The notes under the pieces were generated by a model. It searched no databases, was not told the DNA's origin, and saw nothing but the letters and a program-made list of their open reading frames with translations. Below, piece by piece: positions 1 to 8,248 of a stretch of DNA of 64,000 nucleotides (position 1 is its first letter; every line of letters starts with the position of its first letter). The stretch lies in the NCBI RefSeq assembly GCF_029051685.1, contig NZ_JAACFT010000030.1, positions 1 through 64,000 of the forward strand, in the 5' to 3' direction. The position numbers and the translations under genes are program-made. The stretch is from Bradyrhizobium sp. CSA207 (GTDB lineage Bacteria; Pseudomonadota; Alphaproteobacteria; Rhizobiales; Xanthobacteraceae).

Positions 1-408
1 GCCGAAATCGAAGAAGCTGGTGTCGATGCCGTGGTTCTCGAGGAATGACCTGACGTTGGTGATCTGCGACTTGATGGTTTTGCTGAGCAAGGAGGCCTGC
101 TCGGCGATCGTTGCCCCGCCGAGATAGGCCACGCCTGCCAGCATCAGAGCAAGCGCGACGCAGACAATCGCAAGCCGCAACGTATGCGGCAGGTGAACGC
201 GGCGGCCGAGCGCGTTGGTCAGCGCGTTGAGACCGACGCCGAGCAGCATGCCGGTGAAGATCAGCAGCAGGGTGGTGGCAAAATGCCAGGTGAAGGCGAG
301 TAGCGCGGCGAACAGCACCACGCCGATGCCGCCGACCGAAATTGCCCAAGCCTGATCTCGAGCCAGATCGGTGCGGGTCCGGAGCCGTTCGTCTGCGGGA
401 ATGGTCAC
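1..408 (-). CDS. AI-2E family transporter, N-terminal part (cut by window edge)
   Basis: This is a multi-pass inner-membrane protein whose 3' end lies outside the window; 136 codons are visible. Translation from a GTG at 408 gives a short charged N-terminus, then hydrophobic segments at roughly residues 20-60 and 72-95, then a polar helical stretch (ATIAEQASLLSKTIKSQI). That pattern is typical of the AI-2E/PerM transporter family, whose members export small molecules or ions with mostly unknown substrates. The start is supported by an in-frame stop just upstream. The gene is divergent from the amidotransferase gene beginning at 633. Family assignment is by pattern only, because the conserved C-terminal half is missing. 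Confidence 0.65.
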   Translation of the reverse strand, partial: MTIPADERLRTRTDLARDQAWAISVGGIGVVLFAALLAFTWHFATTLLLIFTGMLLGVGLNALTNALGRRVHLPHTLRLAIVCVALALMLAGVAYLGGATIAEQASLLSKTIKSQITNVRSFLENHGIDTSFFDFG

Positions 409-632
409 GTCACGTCCTTTTCGAAGGCGGCGGGCGGGCGGCACTCTTTCGCGAAATCCCGCCCGGGATCAAGCCGGAGCGGGGCGCAGGAGGCCTCACC
501 CGGCCCTTGGTCGGCCCTTGGGGCGGGACTCTGCGCGAAAATAGCATTGCCGTCCCGCGATCCCTTCGGTTGAATTTGTTCTATCGGGAGGGCATGTTTG
601 GAGAATCTTCTTACGGGAGGTCGGAACGGACG

Positions 633-1406
633 ATGAGAAAGCCGGTCGTCGGCGTGATCGGGAATGCCCATCGCGTCGAAAATCGATTTCAGGTCCAGAT
701 GGTCGGCGAGCGTAATTTGCGCGCCGTGGCCGAGGTCTCCGGCGGCTTGCCGCTGATGTTCGCGGGTTCGCCTGACATCACCGATATCGCCGCGCTGCTC
801 GATGCGGTCGACGGCATCATCCTCACCGGCGCCCGCGCCAATGTCCACCCGACCCGTTTCAACGTCGACCCCTGCGAGAAGCACGAGCCCTACGATATCC
901 ATCGCGACGAGGTCGCGCTGGCGCTCTCGGTCGCCTGCGTCGCCCGCGGTATCCCGCTGTTCGGCATCTGCCGGGGTCTCCAGGAAATGAACGTCGCCTT
1001 CGGCGGCTCGCTGCATCCCGAAATCCGCGAAATTCCCGGCCGTATGAACCACCGCATGCCGCGGCTGGAGAACGGCGAGATCCATCCCGATCCGACCGTG
1101 ATCTTTGCCGACCGCCATGATGTCGATCTCACACCCGGCGGGGCGTTCGCAGAGCTGCTCGGCTGCGAGAGGATCCGGGTCAATTCGCTGCACGGCCAGG
1201 GCATCCTCGATCCCGGCAAGCGCGTGCTGATCGAAGGCATCGCCGAGGACGGCACCATCGAGGCAATCCGCATCGCGGAGGCCCCGACCTTTGCGCTCGG
1301 CGTGCAATGGCACGCCGAATACGACCCCCAGCACAATCCGATCAACCGCAGGCTGTTCGAGGCCTTCGGCGAAGCGCTGGCGGAGCGGCAGCGAGCGGCG
1401 GCGTAG
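633..1406 (+). CDS. Class I glutamine amidotransferase-like hydrolase (gamma-glutamyl-GABA hydrolase type, peptidase C26)
   Basis: A cytoplasmic hydrolase of 257 residues, matching the usual PuuD/peptidase C26 length. The nucleophile elbow GICRGLQEMN places the catalytic Cys at residue 113. The His-Glu pair is in GVQWHAEY (His227, Glu229). PuuD-type enzymes cleave the gamma-glutamyl bond of gamma-glutamyl-GABA in putrescine degradation. No puu partners are nearby, so the substrate is unproven. I chose ATG 633 because the homologous fold begins at MRKPVVGVIG and a GGGAGG lies upstream at 615-620. The open frame extends further upstream, but that part overlaps the divergent transporter gene and has no family resemblance. 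Confidence 0.85.
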   Translation: MRKPVVGVIGNAHRVENRFQVQMVGERNLRAVAEVSGGLPLMFAGSPDITDIAALLDAVDGIILTGARANVHPTRFNVDPCEKHEPYDIHRDEVALALSVACVARGIPLFGICRGLQEMNVAFGGSLHPEIREIPGRMNHRMPRLENGEIHPDPTVIFADRHDVDLTPGGAFAELLGCERIRVNSLHGQGILDPGKRVLIEGIAEDGTIEAIRIAEAPTFALGVQWHAEYDPQHNPINRRLFEAFGEALAERQRAAA

Positions 1407-1653
1407 GCTCGTCGGTCAAGTGCGCTTGATAAAGGGCACGATCGGAAGGCCGCGGATGCGAGTTGCAACGTAGATTGGCACGTTGATCTATTTGATTTCG
1501 GTCGACGGGTTTCCTGTTGCCTCCGAGAGCTGGAAATATGTGTTTCTCTGCTAGTGAGATCGACGTGTCGGGATCCGACCGGAATATGGTTCAACTTTTG
1601 TTGGAGATTCGATTAATGAGAACCTTCCGGTGCATTTTGCTAAGCAAAGACGG

Positions 1654-1905
1654 ATGGTTGTGATGAAGCTGTTCGAAGAGCGTTCTTTCGCGACCGTTAC
1701 AGCGATGTGGTGCGGAGGTAGCGTTGCGGCCGTCCGGTTACTATTGTTTGAGGCTGCTTGGTGGCGAAACGTCCTAGTAATCGGCTTCGCCGTCGCTTTT
1801 TCCTACGTCTTTGCGAGATGGAAGCTTAAGCGAATGAATCTAGCCCCCGATAGTACGTGGACCCAGGTTCGTGCTGCCGCACAGAGCCGACGACTTCGCC
1901 AATAG
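1654..1905 (+). CDS. Small hypothetical membrane protein
   Basis: A small ORF (83 residues from ATG 1654; ATG 1630 or 1663 are alternatives) that I do not recognise. It is lower in GC than its neighbours. It encodes a hydrophobic segment around WRNVLVIGFAVAFSYVFA, preceded by a second weakly hydrophobic stretch and followed by a basic tail, so it could be a one- or two-span membrane protein. There is no convincing Shine-Dalgarno at any of the three starts. It is followed 53 bases later by another small same-strand ORF. It may be a real accessory gene or a chance open frame. Confidence 0.35.
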   Translation: MVVMKLFEERSFATVTAMWCGGSVAAVRLLLFEAAWWRNVLVIGFAVAFSYVFARWKLKRMNLAPDSTWTQVRAAAQSRRLRQ

Positions 1906-1958
1906 AATTTGCAACCAAGGCGTTGTGTACACCTTTCAACTTCTATTAGGGGCAATCG

Positions 1959-2114
1959 ATGGGCTTCGCTGAGTCTGTAGCAAATCAAATAGGAAAACAT
2001 ACCTCGACCGAACTTGGTAAAGCTATTGGCTCTGCGCTTCCTCCGACAACCAACAACATGGTTATCGACGGTCTCACTCAACTCGATCGATCTTTCAAGT
2101 GGCTTTCCGAATAG
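1959..2114 (+). CDS. Very small hypothetical protein (51 residues)
   Basis: A 51-codon frame starting MGFAESVANQIGKHTSTE and ending FKWLSE. It has an AGGGG about seven bases before the ATG, a better ribosome-binding site than most chance ORFs have. The base composition is AT-richer than the surrounding chromosome, like the ORF just upstream, and the two could be cotranscribed. The product is mainly helical and polar with no recognised domain. Function is unknown and reality is uncertain. Confidence 0.35.
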   Translation: MGFAESVANQIGKHTSTELGKAIGSALPPTTNNMVIDGLTQLDRSFKWLSE

Positions 2115-2636
2115 CAGACGCCTTCGTAGTCTCGCGGCAGGTTTTGCCCGAGCTTTGCGGTTCGTCCCGCCCAATGGAGACCAAAGGGCGCAGGGAAGGC
2201 CCGGCGCCAGCGGCACCCTTGGCCGTGCGCTACGGAAATGCACACGGGTTGGACCACAAGTGTAGCCGATCGCCCGACCTTCCCTACGCGGATGGTTTTA
2301 ACGGTGTCGTTCGTGTTCTCCTCGGGGAGCGATGCATTGCGCGGCGGAATACGCAGCCCGATGGATTCCGGGCCTGCGCGCTTGCGCACGCATCCCGGAA
2401 TGACGGCGAGGAGGCGGCGTCGTGATGCGACGAGCAGCAACGTCGTCGATGCGGACATTTGCGCGCGCGAGCGCAGAACGCTTGTCGCCATACGTTGCTA
2501 GAGGCTGAGCTGCCTTCAGTTTGTAGGCCGTCCGAAACTGATAGTTCTTCGCTCTTGCTGCCACAGGTCATCCTTAGAATGCCTGTCACAGGAATTATCG
2601 TGTCTCACTTAAGGGGTGCAGCTCAGACAGTCAGAC
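2115..2636. other. Gene-free stretch with repeat-like sequence
   Basis: About 520 bases between the small ORFs and the EF-hand gene. Several overlapping open frames exist but none has a credible start or domain. The middle (about 2180-2440) looks like degenerate intergenic repeat sequence and contains the palindrome at 2365-2401. I see no RNA gene. Confidence 0.5.
2365..2401. repeat. Palindromic intergenic repeat (CCGGAATGACG family)
   Basis: ATTCCGGG at 2365-2372 pairs with CCCGGAAT at 2394-2401, with an inner TGCGC/GCGCA pair. The right end reads CCGGAATGACG, the same as the right end of the palindromic element at 51010-51104. It is probably another copy of the same repeat family, with a degraded left end. 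Confidence 0.6.
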
Positions 2637-3050
2637 CTATTTTCTAGTTCCGTGTATAAAGGCTTGCATCTCTTCCGGCGTGAGCTTGCCATCCTTATTG
2701 CCGTCCATTGCCTTGAAAATTCGCTCGTGGGCAGCCTGAAACTCTGCCAACGAGATGGCGCCGTCGCCGTCGGCGTCCATAAGTGCAAACATCATGCGGA
2801 ACATCATCGGAGGTCCCATCGCGTCCGCACTCATCGTGCTCCGACCCTTCATGGCGTGACCCATCATGTCTCCCCCACCCATCATGCCTTGTCGTCCTCC
2901 AGACTGGCCTGCGGGGGGCGTCGTTTGCGCGGGCGCCGGTACCTGGTCCGATCCCGGATGATGGGACTCGTGATCGGATGGCGTCTGAGCGAATGCGGGA
3001 TAGTTCAGGGCAGTAAACAACAGCGCTGCAGCAATGGTTGGACGTCGCAT
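2637..3050 (-). CDS. Secreted EF-hand calcium-binding protein
   Basis: A 137-residue exported protein. The signal peptide covers about residues 1-21 (MRRPTIAAALLFTALNYPAFA, Ala-x-Ala cleavage). A low-complexity Met/Gly/His/Pro-rich linker follows to about residue 80. Two canonical EF-hand loops come next: D92-A-D94-G-D96-G-A98 with Glu103, and D116-G-N118-K-D120-G-K122 with Glu127. Both keep every calcium-coordinating position, so the protein probably binds calcium in the periplasm or outside the cell. The Met-rich linker (GMMGGGDMMGHAM) could add soft-metal binding, but that is speculation. It stands alone, divergent from the dehydrogenase operon. Confidence 0.85.
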   Translation of the reverse strand: MRRPTIAAALLFTALNYPAFAQTPSDHESHHPGSDQVPAPAQTTPPAGQSGGRQGMMGGGDMMGHAMKGRSTMSADAMGPPMMFRMMFALMDADGDGAISLAEFQAAHERIFKAMDGNKDGKLTPEEMQAFIHGTRK

Positions 3051-3480
3051 GGCTGTTCCTCCGGCGTTGGTCTGAAGTCACAACGATGCCGATCTGGACC
3101 GGGTTGGGCTTGAGGCAAATCAATATGCGTGGGGAGGGAACGCCGCACGATTTTTGAGTAAGCCGGCCGCCAACCAGCACTGACGGTTCATGCCGTGCCG
3201 CAAAGGTCCAATAATACTCCAATAATACCAAGTCGAGCCGCCGCGGCCGCGGGCCGCGCGAAGACCCGGCATCAGAACACCCTTGCATCAGAAAAGTCGC
3301 ATCGATTCGTTGATGCCTCTCAATGGCGCGACCTATGATCGTGTGAATCGACCGCGGCAAGCGGGCGGTGCAGCAAGGATTGCGAACCCTGCCGAGCAGT
3401 CCCGCGGCGGTCTTGCATCATCTGGCACAAACACCACCTGAGTGAGTTGTAGAGGGCACAATCGCTCCAGGAGCGAGAGC
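3051..3480. other. Divergent intergenic region
   Basis: About 430 bases between the EF-hand gene and the E1alpha gene, presumably holding both promoters. It contains an 11-bp tandem duplication, CCAATAATACT then CCAATAATACC, at 3208-3229, and a GC-rich self-complementary stretch near 3238-3260. I could not identify clear -35/-10 boxes or a credible gene. Confidence 0.4.
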
Positions 3481-4578
3481 GTGGCCAGCCGAAGGGTAAA
3501 TCAGGATCTCCCTGTCATCGCGCGCTTCGAGGTGCGTCATCGCAACTACCTCGCGCCAGATGGTTCGATCCAGCGGCCGCTTCCTTCTTTCGCCTCCGAT
3601 TCCAGGCTGCTGACTGAGCTTTACCGGTCAATGGTGCTGCTGCGCCTGTTTGATCGGAAGGCTGTTGCGTTGCAGCGCACAGGCAGGCTTGGGACTTACG
3701 CCGTTTCGCTCGGCCAGGAGGCCGTATCGGTCGGAATTGCCAGTGCGATGCGGAAGGAGGACGTGCTGTTGCCGTCGTATCGCGACAATGGGGCTCTGCT
3801 CTGGCGCGGCGTCAAGCTGGAGGAGATCCTCCTGTTCTGGGGCGGCGACGAACGCGGCAACCGGTTTTCGGGGCCGGTTCACGATTTCCCATTCTGTGTT
3901 CCGGTCGGATCCCAGGCGCCGCATGCCGCCGGTGTCGCCTACGCCCTCAAGCTGCGCAAGCAACCGCGTGTCGCGGTGTGCTTGTTCGGCGATGGTGCCA
4001 CCTCGAAAGGCGACGTCTATGAGGCGATGAATTTTGCTGGCGTGCACAAATTGCCACTCGTCTTTGTCGTCGCCAACAATCAATGGGCCATATCGGTACC
4101 GTTGCGACAGCAGACCGCGTGCGAAACGCTGGCACAGAAGGCGATCGCCGCAGGCTTTATCGGAGAGCAGGTCGACGGGAGTGACGTGGTGGCGATGCGG
4201 GCCGCGAGTGAGGAGGCCATTGCCGCCGCCCGCGACGGCAATGGACCCCGGTTCATCGAGGCGGTCACGTACCGGCTCGGCGACCATACCACCTCGGACG
4301 ACGCCGCACGCTACCGTTCGGCAGAGGAGGTCCAGGCGCATTGGAAGGAAGAGCCGATCGCGCGGCTGAGGGCCTATCTCGTGGCGCAGAAAATGTGGAG
4401 CAAGGCGGATGAGGAGCAGCTCGCCACCGAGTGCCATGCGCGCGTCGAGGCGGCAGCCGAACGCTATCTGGCAACGGCGCCGCGCCGTCCCGAAACCATG
4501 TTCGACCACCTCTATGCCGATCTGCCCGAGGCCTATGCCGCGCAACGCCGCGAACTTGCGGGAGAACCCGATGCCTGA
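3481..4578 (+). CDS. 2-oxo acid dehydrogenase E1 component, alpha subunit (pyruvate/branched-chain type)
   Basis: The 365-residue thiamine diphosphate-dependent alpha subunit of a pyruvate or branched-chain 2-oxo acid dehydrogenase. It decarboxylates the 2-oxo acid and passes the acyl group to lipoyl-E2. The ThDP/Mg motif is intact: GDG at residues 170-172 and NN at 199-200. A typical E1alpha phosphorylation-loop-like region (TYRLGDHTTSDDAARY) follows. Start GTG 3481 is preferred because AGGAG sits seven bases upstream (3469-3473); a longer GTG start at 3442 lacks this. The gene overlaps the E1beta gene by eight bases, indicating translational coupling. The substrate cannot be decided from sequence alone. 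Confidence 0.88.
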   Translation: MASRRVNQDLPVIARFEVRHRNYLAPDGSIQRPLPSFASDSRLLTELYRSMVLLRLFDRKAVALQRTGRLGTYAVSLGQEAVSVGIASAMRKEDVLLPSYRDNGALLWRGVKLEEILLFWGGDERGNRFSGPVHDFPFCVPVGSQAPHAAGVAYALKLRKQPRVAVCLFGDGATSKGDVYEAMNFAGVHKLPLVFVVANNQWAISVPLRQQTACETLAQKAIAAGFIGEQVDGSDVVAMRAASEEAIAAARDGNGPRFIEAVTYRLGDHTTSDDAARYRSAEEVQAHWKEEPIARLRAYLVAQKMWSKADEEQLATECHARVEAAAERYLATAPRRPETMFDHLYADLPEAYAAQRRELAGEPDA

Positions 4579-5551
4579 GGCAACACTGGTCGAAGCCATC
4601 AACCTGGCCCTCGCTCGCGCGATGCAGGATGATCCTGACGTGGTCGTGCTTGGCGAGGATGTTGGCGTCAACGGCGGCGTCTTCCGCGCAACGGCAGGCT
4701 TACAGAAGCGGTTTGGGACGGAGCGGGTGCTCGATACGCCGCTTGCCGAGCTCCTGATCTCCGGGCTCTGCGTCGGCATGGCCGCGCAGGGACTGAAACC
4801 GGTCGGCGAGATCCAGTTCATGGGGTTCATCTATCCCTGCCTGGATCAGCTCGTGAACCACGCGTCCCGATTGCGCAACCGGACCCAGGGACGGCTCACC
4901 TGTCCCATGGTTCTGCGGACGCCCCACGGTGCCGGCATCCGCGCGCCCGAGCATCATTCCGAAAGCACCGAGGCAATGCTCGCCCATATTCCCGGCTTGC
5001 GCGTCGTCATGCCTTCCTCGCCCGAACGTGCCTATGGATTGTTGCTGGCCGCTATCCGCGATCCCGATCCCGTCGTGTTTCTCGAGCCGACGCGCCTGTA
5101 CCGCGCGGCTAAAGGCGAGGTGGAGGACAATGGCGAAGCCTTGCCGTTGGATGCCGCTTTTGTCTTGAGGGAAGGTCGCGATCTCACGCTGATCAGCTGG
5201 GGAGCCATGTTGAAGGAAACCATGGCTGCGGCGGAGGCACTTTCCGCCGAAGGCATCGCGGCGGAGGTCATCGATCTCGCCACGCTCAAACCCTACGACG
5301 AAGACACCGTGCTCGGTTCGGTCGCCAAGACCGGCCGTTGCGTGATCGTGCATGAGGCCGCACGGACCGGCGGATTTGGCGCCGAGATCGCCGCTACAAT
5401 TGCCGAGCGCCGCCTGTCCTCACTGCTTGCGCCTGTGACCCGCGTCACCGGCTACGACACCGTCGTTCCGATGGCGCGCCTGGAGCAATACTATATGCCC
5501 TCGGTCGAACGCGTCATGACTGCCGCCCGCAGGGTCTGCCAGTTCGGCTAG
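4571..5551 (+). CDS. 2-oxo acid dehydrogenase E1 component, beta subunit
   Basis: A 326-residue E1beta/transketolase-like subunit that forms the heterotetrameric E1 with the upstream alpha subunit. Family hallmarks include the N-terminal ALARAMQDDPDVVVLGEDVG, the LDTPLAE segment, the HGAGIRAPEHHSES loop that carries active-site residues, and the C-terminal TGYDTVVPMARLEQYYMP. Length is normal for the family. The start overlaps the E1alpha stop, and the genes are clearly one transcription unit. The E2 gene follows after a 64-base gap containing a tandem repeat. Confidence 0.9.
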   Translation: MPEATLVEAINLALARAMQDDPDVVVLGEDVGVNGGVFRATAGLQKRFGTERVLDTPLAELLISGLCVGMAAQGLKPVGEIQFMGFIYPCLDQLVNHASRLRNRTQGRLTCPMVLRTPHGAGIRAPEHHSESTEAMLAHIPGLRVVMPSSPERAYGLLLAAIRDPDPVVFLEPTRLYRAAKGEVEDNGEALPLDAAFVLREGRDLTLISWGAMLKETMAAAEALSAEGIAAEVIDLATLKPYDEDTVLGSVAKTGRCVIVHEAARTGGFGAEIAATIAERRLSSLLAPVTRVTGYDTVVPMARLEQYYMPSVERVMTAARRVCQFG

Positions 5552-5558
5552 GTGTCAA

Positions 5559-5612
5559 CGGACTTGATTTTGACGGACTTGATCTTAGCGGACTTGATCT
5601 TAGCGGACTTGG
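5559..5612. repeat. 15-bp tandem repeat between E1beta and E2 genes
   Basis: Three full units at 5559, 5574 and 5589 and a partial unit at 5604, each beginning CGGACTTGAT. The second and third units are identical (CGGACTTGATCTTAG) and the first differs at three positions. The repeat fills almost the whole E1beta-E2 spacer and ends four bases before the E2 start codon, so it lies where the E2 ribosome-binding site would be. Confidence 0.9.
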
Positions 5613-5615
5613 GCC

Positions 5616-6716
5616 ATGCGCCAGTTCACATTGCCGGATCTTGGAGAAGGCCTCGAGGAGGCGGAGATCGTGAGTTGGTATGTCGGCGAGGGCGATCACG
5701 TCGTCACCGATCAGCCCCTCGTTTCTGTCGAGACTGACAAGGCGGTGGTTGAGATACCATCTCCGTCGAGCGGGCGCATCGCACGCGTGTTTGGCGCCAA
5801 GGGCGATATCGTCAAGGTCGGCGCGCCGCTCGTCGAATTTGCCGAGGGCGCCGAACGGGACACCGGCACCATCGTTGGCGAGCTCGGCGGCGGCGAACAT
5901 CTGCCCGCTTCAGGAACGCCTTCCGAGCCCCTGACTGGACCGCAGGTGTTTCCGGCTGTACGGGCACTCGCGCGCAAGCTCGACGTCGATCTTGAGAGCG
6001 TGCAGCCCACGGGACCTGGCGGCACCGTCACGCGGGCCGATGTCGAGCGGGCCGCGAAGATGAAGATCGCGTCCCAAGCCGGCAGCGCCGAGCCCCTCCG
6101 AGGCACTCGGCGTGCCATGGCCCAGCGCATGGCAACAGCCCATGCGCAAGTTGTTCCCGCCACAGTGACCGATGAAGCCGACATCGACGATTGGCCGACC
6201 GGAGAGGACGTAACGATCCGTCTGGTGCGGGCCATTGCTGCCGCCTGCACGGCGGAGCCCGCGCTCAATGCCTGGTACAATCCCAGCGCAGGCGAACGGC
6301 GTCTCATGGCGCGTGTCGATCTCGGCATTGCCGTGGATACCGAGGGCGGCCTGATTGTTCCTGTGTTGCGCAATGTCGCGGAGCGCAGCGTATCGGACTT
6401 GCGGATCGGGCTTGACCGGCTGCGGGCCGATGCGATCGCGCGCTCGATACCGCCTGACGAGCTACGTGGCGCGACGATTACCCTGTCGAACTTCGGGATG
6501 ATCGGCGGCCGGTTCGCAAATCTGATCGTCGTGCCGCCCCAGACGGCCATCATAGGAGCTGGGCGAATTTCACAGCGCGTGGTCCCGCATCGGGGGCAAC
6601 CTGCCGTGAGGCGAACGCTGCCGCTGTCGCTCACCTTTGATCATCGCGTCGTGACGGGCGGCGAAGCTGCCCGCTTCATGGTCGCACTCAAGTCGGACCT
6701 GGAGCAGATCTCGTGA
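5616..6716 (+). CDS. Dihydrolipoamide acyltransferase (E2 component)
   Basis: A 366-residue E2 core enzyme that carries the acyl group on lipoamide and transfers it to CoA. Domains in order are: one lipoyl domain (residues 1-78, lipoyl lysine Lys42 in VETDKAVVE), a peripheral-subunit binding domain (about 108-146, VRALARKLDVDL) and the catalytic domain (about 160-366). In the catalytic motif DHRVVTGG the histidine is present (His343), but the usual Asp four residues later is Thr347. The start has no obvious Shine-Dalgarno, and the tandem repeat lies immediately upstream. No E3 gene follows, so E3 must come from elsewhere in the genome. Confidence 0.88.
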   Translation: MRQFTLPDLGEGLEEAEIVSWYVGEGDHVVTDQPLVSVETDKAVVEIPSPSSGRIARVFGAKGDIVKVGAPLVEFAEGAERDTGTIVGELGGGEHLPASGTPSEPLTGPQVFPAVRALARKLDVDLESVQPTGPGGTVTRADVERAAKMKIASQAGSAEPLRGTRRAMAQRMATAHAQVVPATVTDEADIDDWPTGEDVTIRLVRAIAAACTAEPALNAWYNPSAGERRLMARVDLGIAVDTEGGLIVPVLRNVAERSVSDLRIGLDRLRADAIARSIPPDELRGATITLSNFGMIGGRFANLIVVPPQTAIIGAGRISQRVVPHRGQPAVRRTLPLSLTFDHRVVTGGEAARFMVALKSDLEQIS

Positions 6717-6865
6717 ACGCTGTTTGCAGCGCGCTCGCAGCAAGAGTCGTTCGGTTGCCCAAATCCATCGCATCGCACAACGGCGCCCATGATTCCCCTT
6801 ATGCCTTATCCGGGCATTGAGCTTCCGGAACGGGACGCCATATCTTCGGCAAGGGAGCCCTTGCC

Positions 6866-8248
6866 GTGCAGACCATCAAGGCGGTTCTCGTTGCGGCGAT
6901 CGGTATGGTCGCTCTTCTTTTTTGCCTCCTTCCGGGATCAGCGGAGGAGAGCGGCCGGCTTGCATTGAACGTGACGATCGACGGGGCCATCGGACCGGCG
7001 TCGGCCAGCTACGTGAAGGAGGCCTTGGTCAAGGCAGGCGAACGACACGCCGAGATCGTGATCCTGAGAATGAACACCCCCGGAGGCCTCAACTCCAGCA
7101 TGCGCGAGATCATCGCGGATGTGCTCGGCTCGTCCGTTCCAGTCGTCGGCTACGTTGCGCCCGCAGGCGCCCACGCAGCGAGCGCCGGGACGTATATCCT
7201 TTATGCGACTCATATCGCAGCGATGGCGCCGGGCACCAATATCGGTGCCGCGACGCCGGTGCAGATTGGCGGACCGCTTCCGGGCCTGCCGAGCGGCACA
7301 CCCGACAAGGACAACAAAGACAAGAAGGATGAGCCGAAGGACGCGATGACGGCAAAGGCGACGAACGATGCCGTCGCCTTTATCCGCAGCCTGGCCGAAC
7401 TGCGCGGCCGCAACGCCGATTGGGCCGAGAAGGCGGTCCGTGAAGCCGCCACGCTGTCCGCCAACGGCGCGTTGGAGGCGCACGCCATCGACCTCGTGGC
7501 GCGCGATCCGGCCGATTTGCTCAGGCAAATCGATGGTCGCGTGGTCGAGGTCGGGGGCGGCAAGACGCAACGCCTGGCGACGCAGAACGCGGTCATCGAA
7601 GCCGTCGATCCCGGGTGGATCTCCCGATTCCTGGCGGTTATCACCGATCCCAACGTTGCGTTCATTCTCCTGATGGTCGGCATTTACGGCCTGATCTTTG
7701 AGTTCATGTCCCCGGGGGCAGTTGCTCCGGGAGTGGTCGGGACCATCTGCCTGCTGCTCGGCCTCTACGCCCTCAACCTGCTGCCGATCAATTATGCCGG
7801 TCTCGGCTTGATGCTGGTCGGGATCGCGCTCCTCGCCATTGAAGCGTTCAATCCGACCGTCGTGATCGGCCTTGGCGGCGTCGTCGCCTTCGTGCTGGGC
7901 GCCGTCATGCTGATCAGGGTCGAAGCGCCGGGTTACCGGCTGTCGTGGTCGGTCATCGCTCTCGTGACAGCGATGTTCATAGGTCTCGTTCTCGTCGTGC
8001 TCGGCGCGCTTCGGCGCGCCCGCAAAGGTCCGGTACGGGTGGGCGCGCTAGCCATGCGAGGCCTCATCGCGGAAGTCATCGACTGGAACGAGAACGAGGG
8101 GCACGTCTTTACGCATGGCGAGCGCTGGCAAGCGCGTGGCGCTGACACCTTCAAGCCCGGCGAGAGGGTCGAGGTCGCCAATATCGCCGGCTTGACGCTG
8201 GTGGTCCGGCGCCCGAATCCAGCGAACGGCAAGGGAGGTCAACTCTGA
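6866..8248 (+). CDS. NfeD-family membrane serine protease (ClpP class)
   Basis: A 460-residue long-form NfeD protein. It has a signal/anchor segment (about 5-27), then a ClpP-like serine protease domain with MNTPGG and AASAGTYI (nucleophile Ser106) and a TAKATNDAV segment that supplies the probable base Lys164. Three to four transmembrane helices follow (about 255-380), then a C-terminal OB-fold NfeD domain ending in a valine-rich strand (AGLTLVVRR). Family members cleave stomatin-like partners. The stop codon overlaps the slipin start by one base, fitting the well-known NfeD-slipin operon. The GTG start is supported by AAGGGAG upstream and the signal segment. Confidence 0.9.
   Translation: MQTIKAVLVAAIGMVALLFCLLPGSAEESGRLALNVTIDGAIGPASASYVKEALVKAGERHAEIVILRMNTPGGLNSSMREIIADVLGSSVPVVGYVAPAGAHAASAGTYILYATHIAAMAPGTNIGAATPVQIGGPLPGLPSGTPDKDNKDKKDEPKDAMTAKATNDAVAFIRSLAELRGRNADWAEKAVREAATLSANGALEAHAIDLVARDPADLLRQIDGRVVEVGGGKTQRLATQNAVIEAVDPGWISRFLAVITDPNVAFILLMVGIYGLIFEFMSPGAVAPGVVGTICLLLGLYALNLLPINYAGLGLMLVGIALLAIEAFNPTVVIGLGGVVAFVLGAVMLIRVEAPGYRLSWSVIALVTAMFIGLVLVVLGALRRARKGPVRVGALAMRGLIAEVIDWNENEGHVFTHGERWQARGADTFKPGERVEVANIAGLTLVVRRPNPANGKGGQL

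Noticed and set aside
2099..2501. Several overlapping 80-140 codon frames on both strands
   Set aside because: They lie in repeat-like DNA, overlap each other, lack ribosome-binding sites and show no domain. The same sequence style recurs in intergenic repeats.
5552..5737. A small ORF spanning the 15-bp tandem repeat (repeating Thr/Ala-Asp-Leu-Ile-Leu)
   Set aside because: It has no ribosome-binding site and runs out of frame into the E2 gene. The repetition is explained by the DNA repeat having a length divisible by three.
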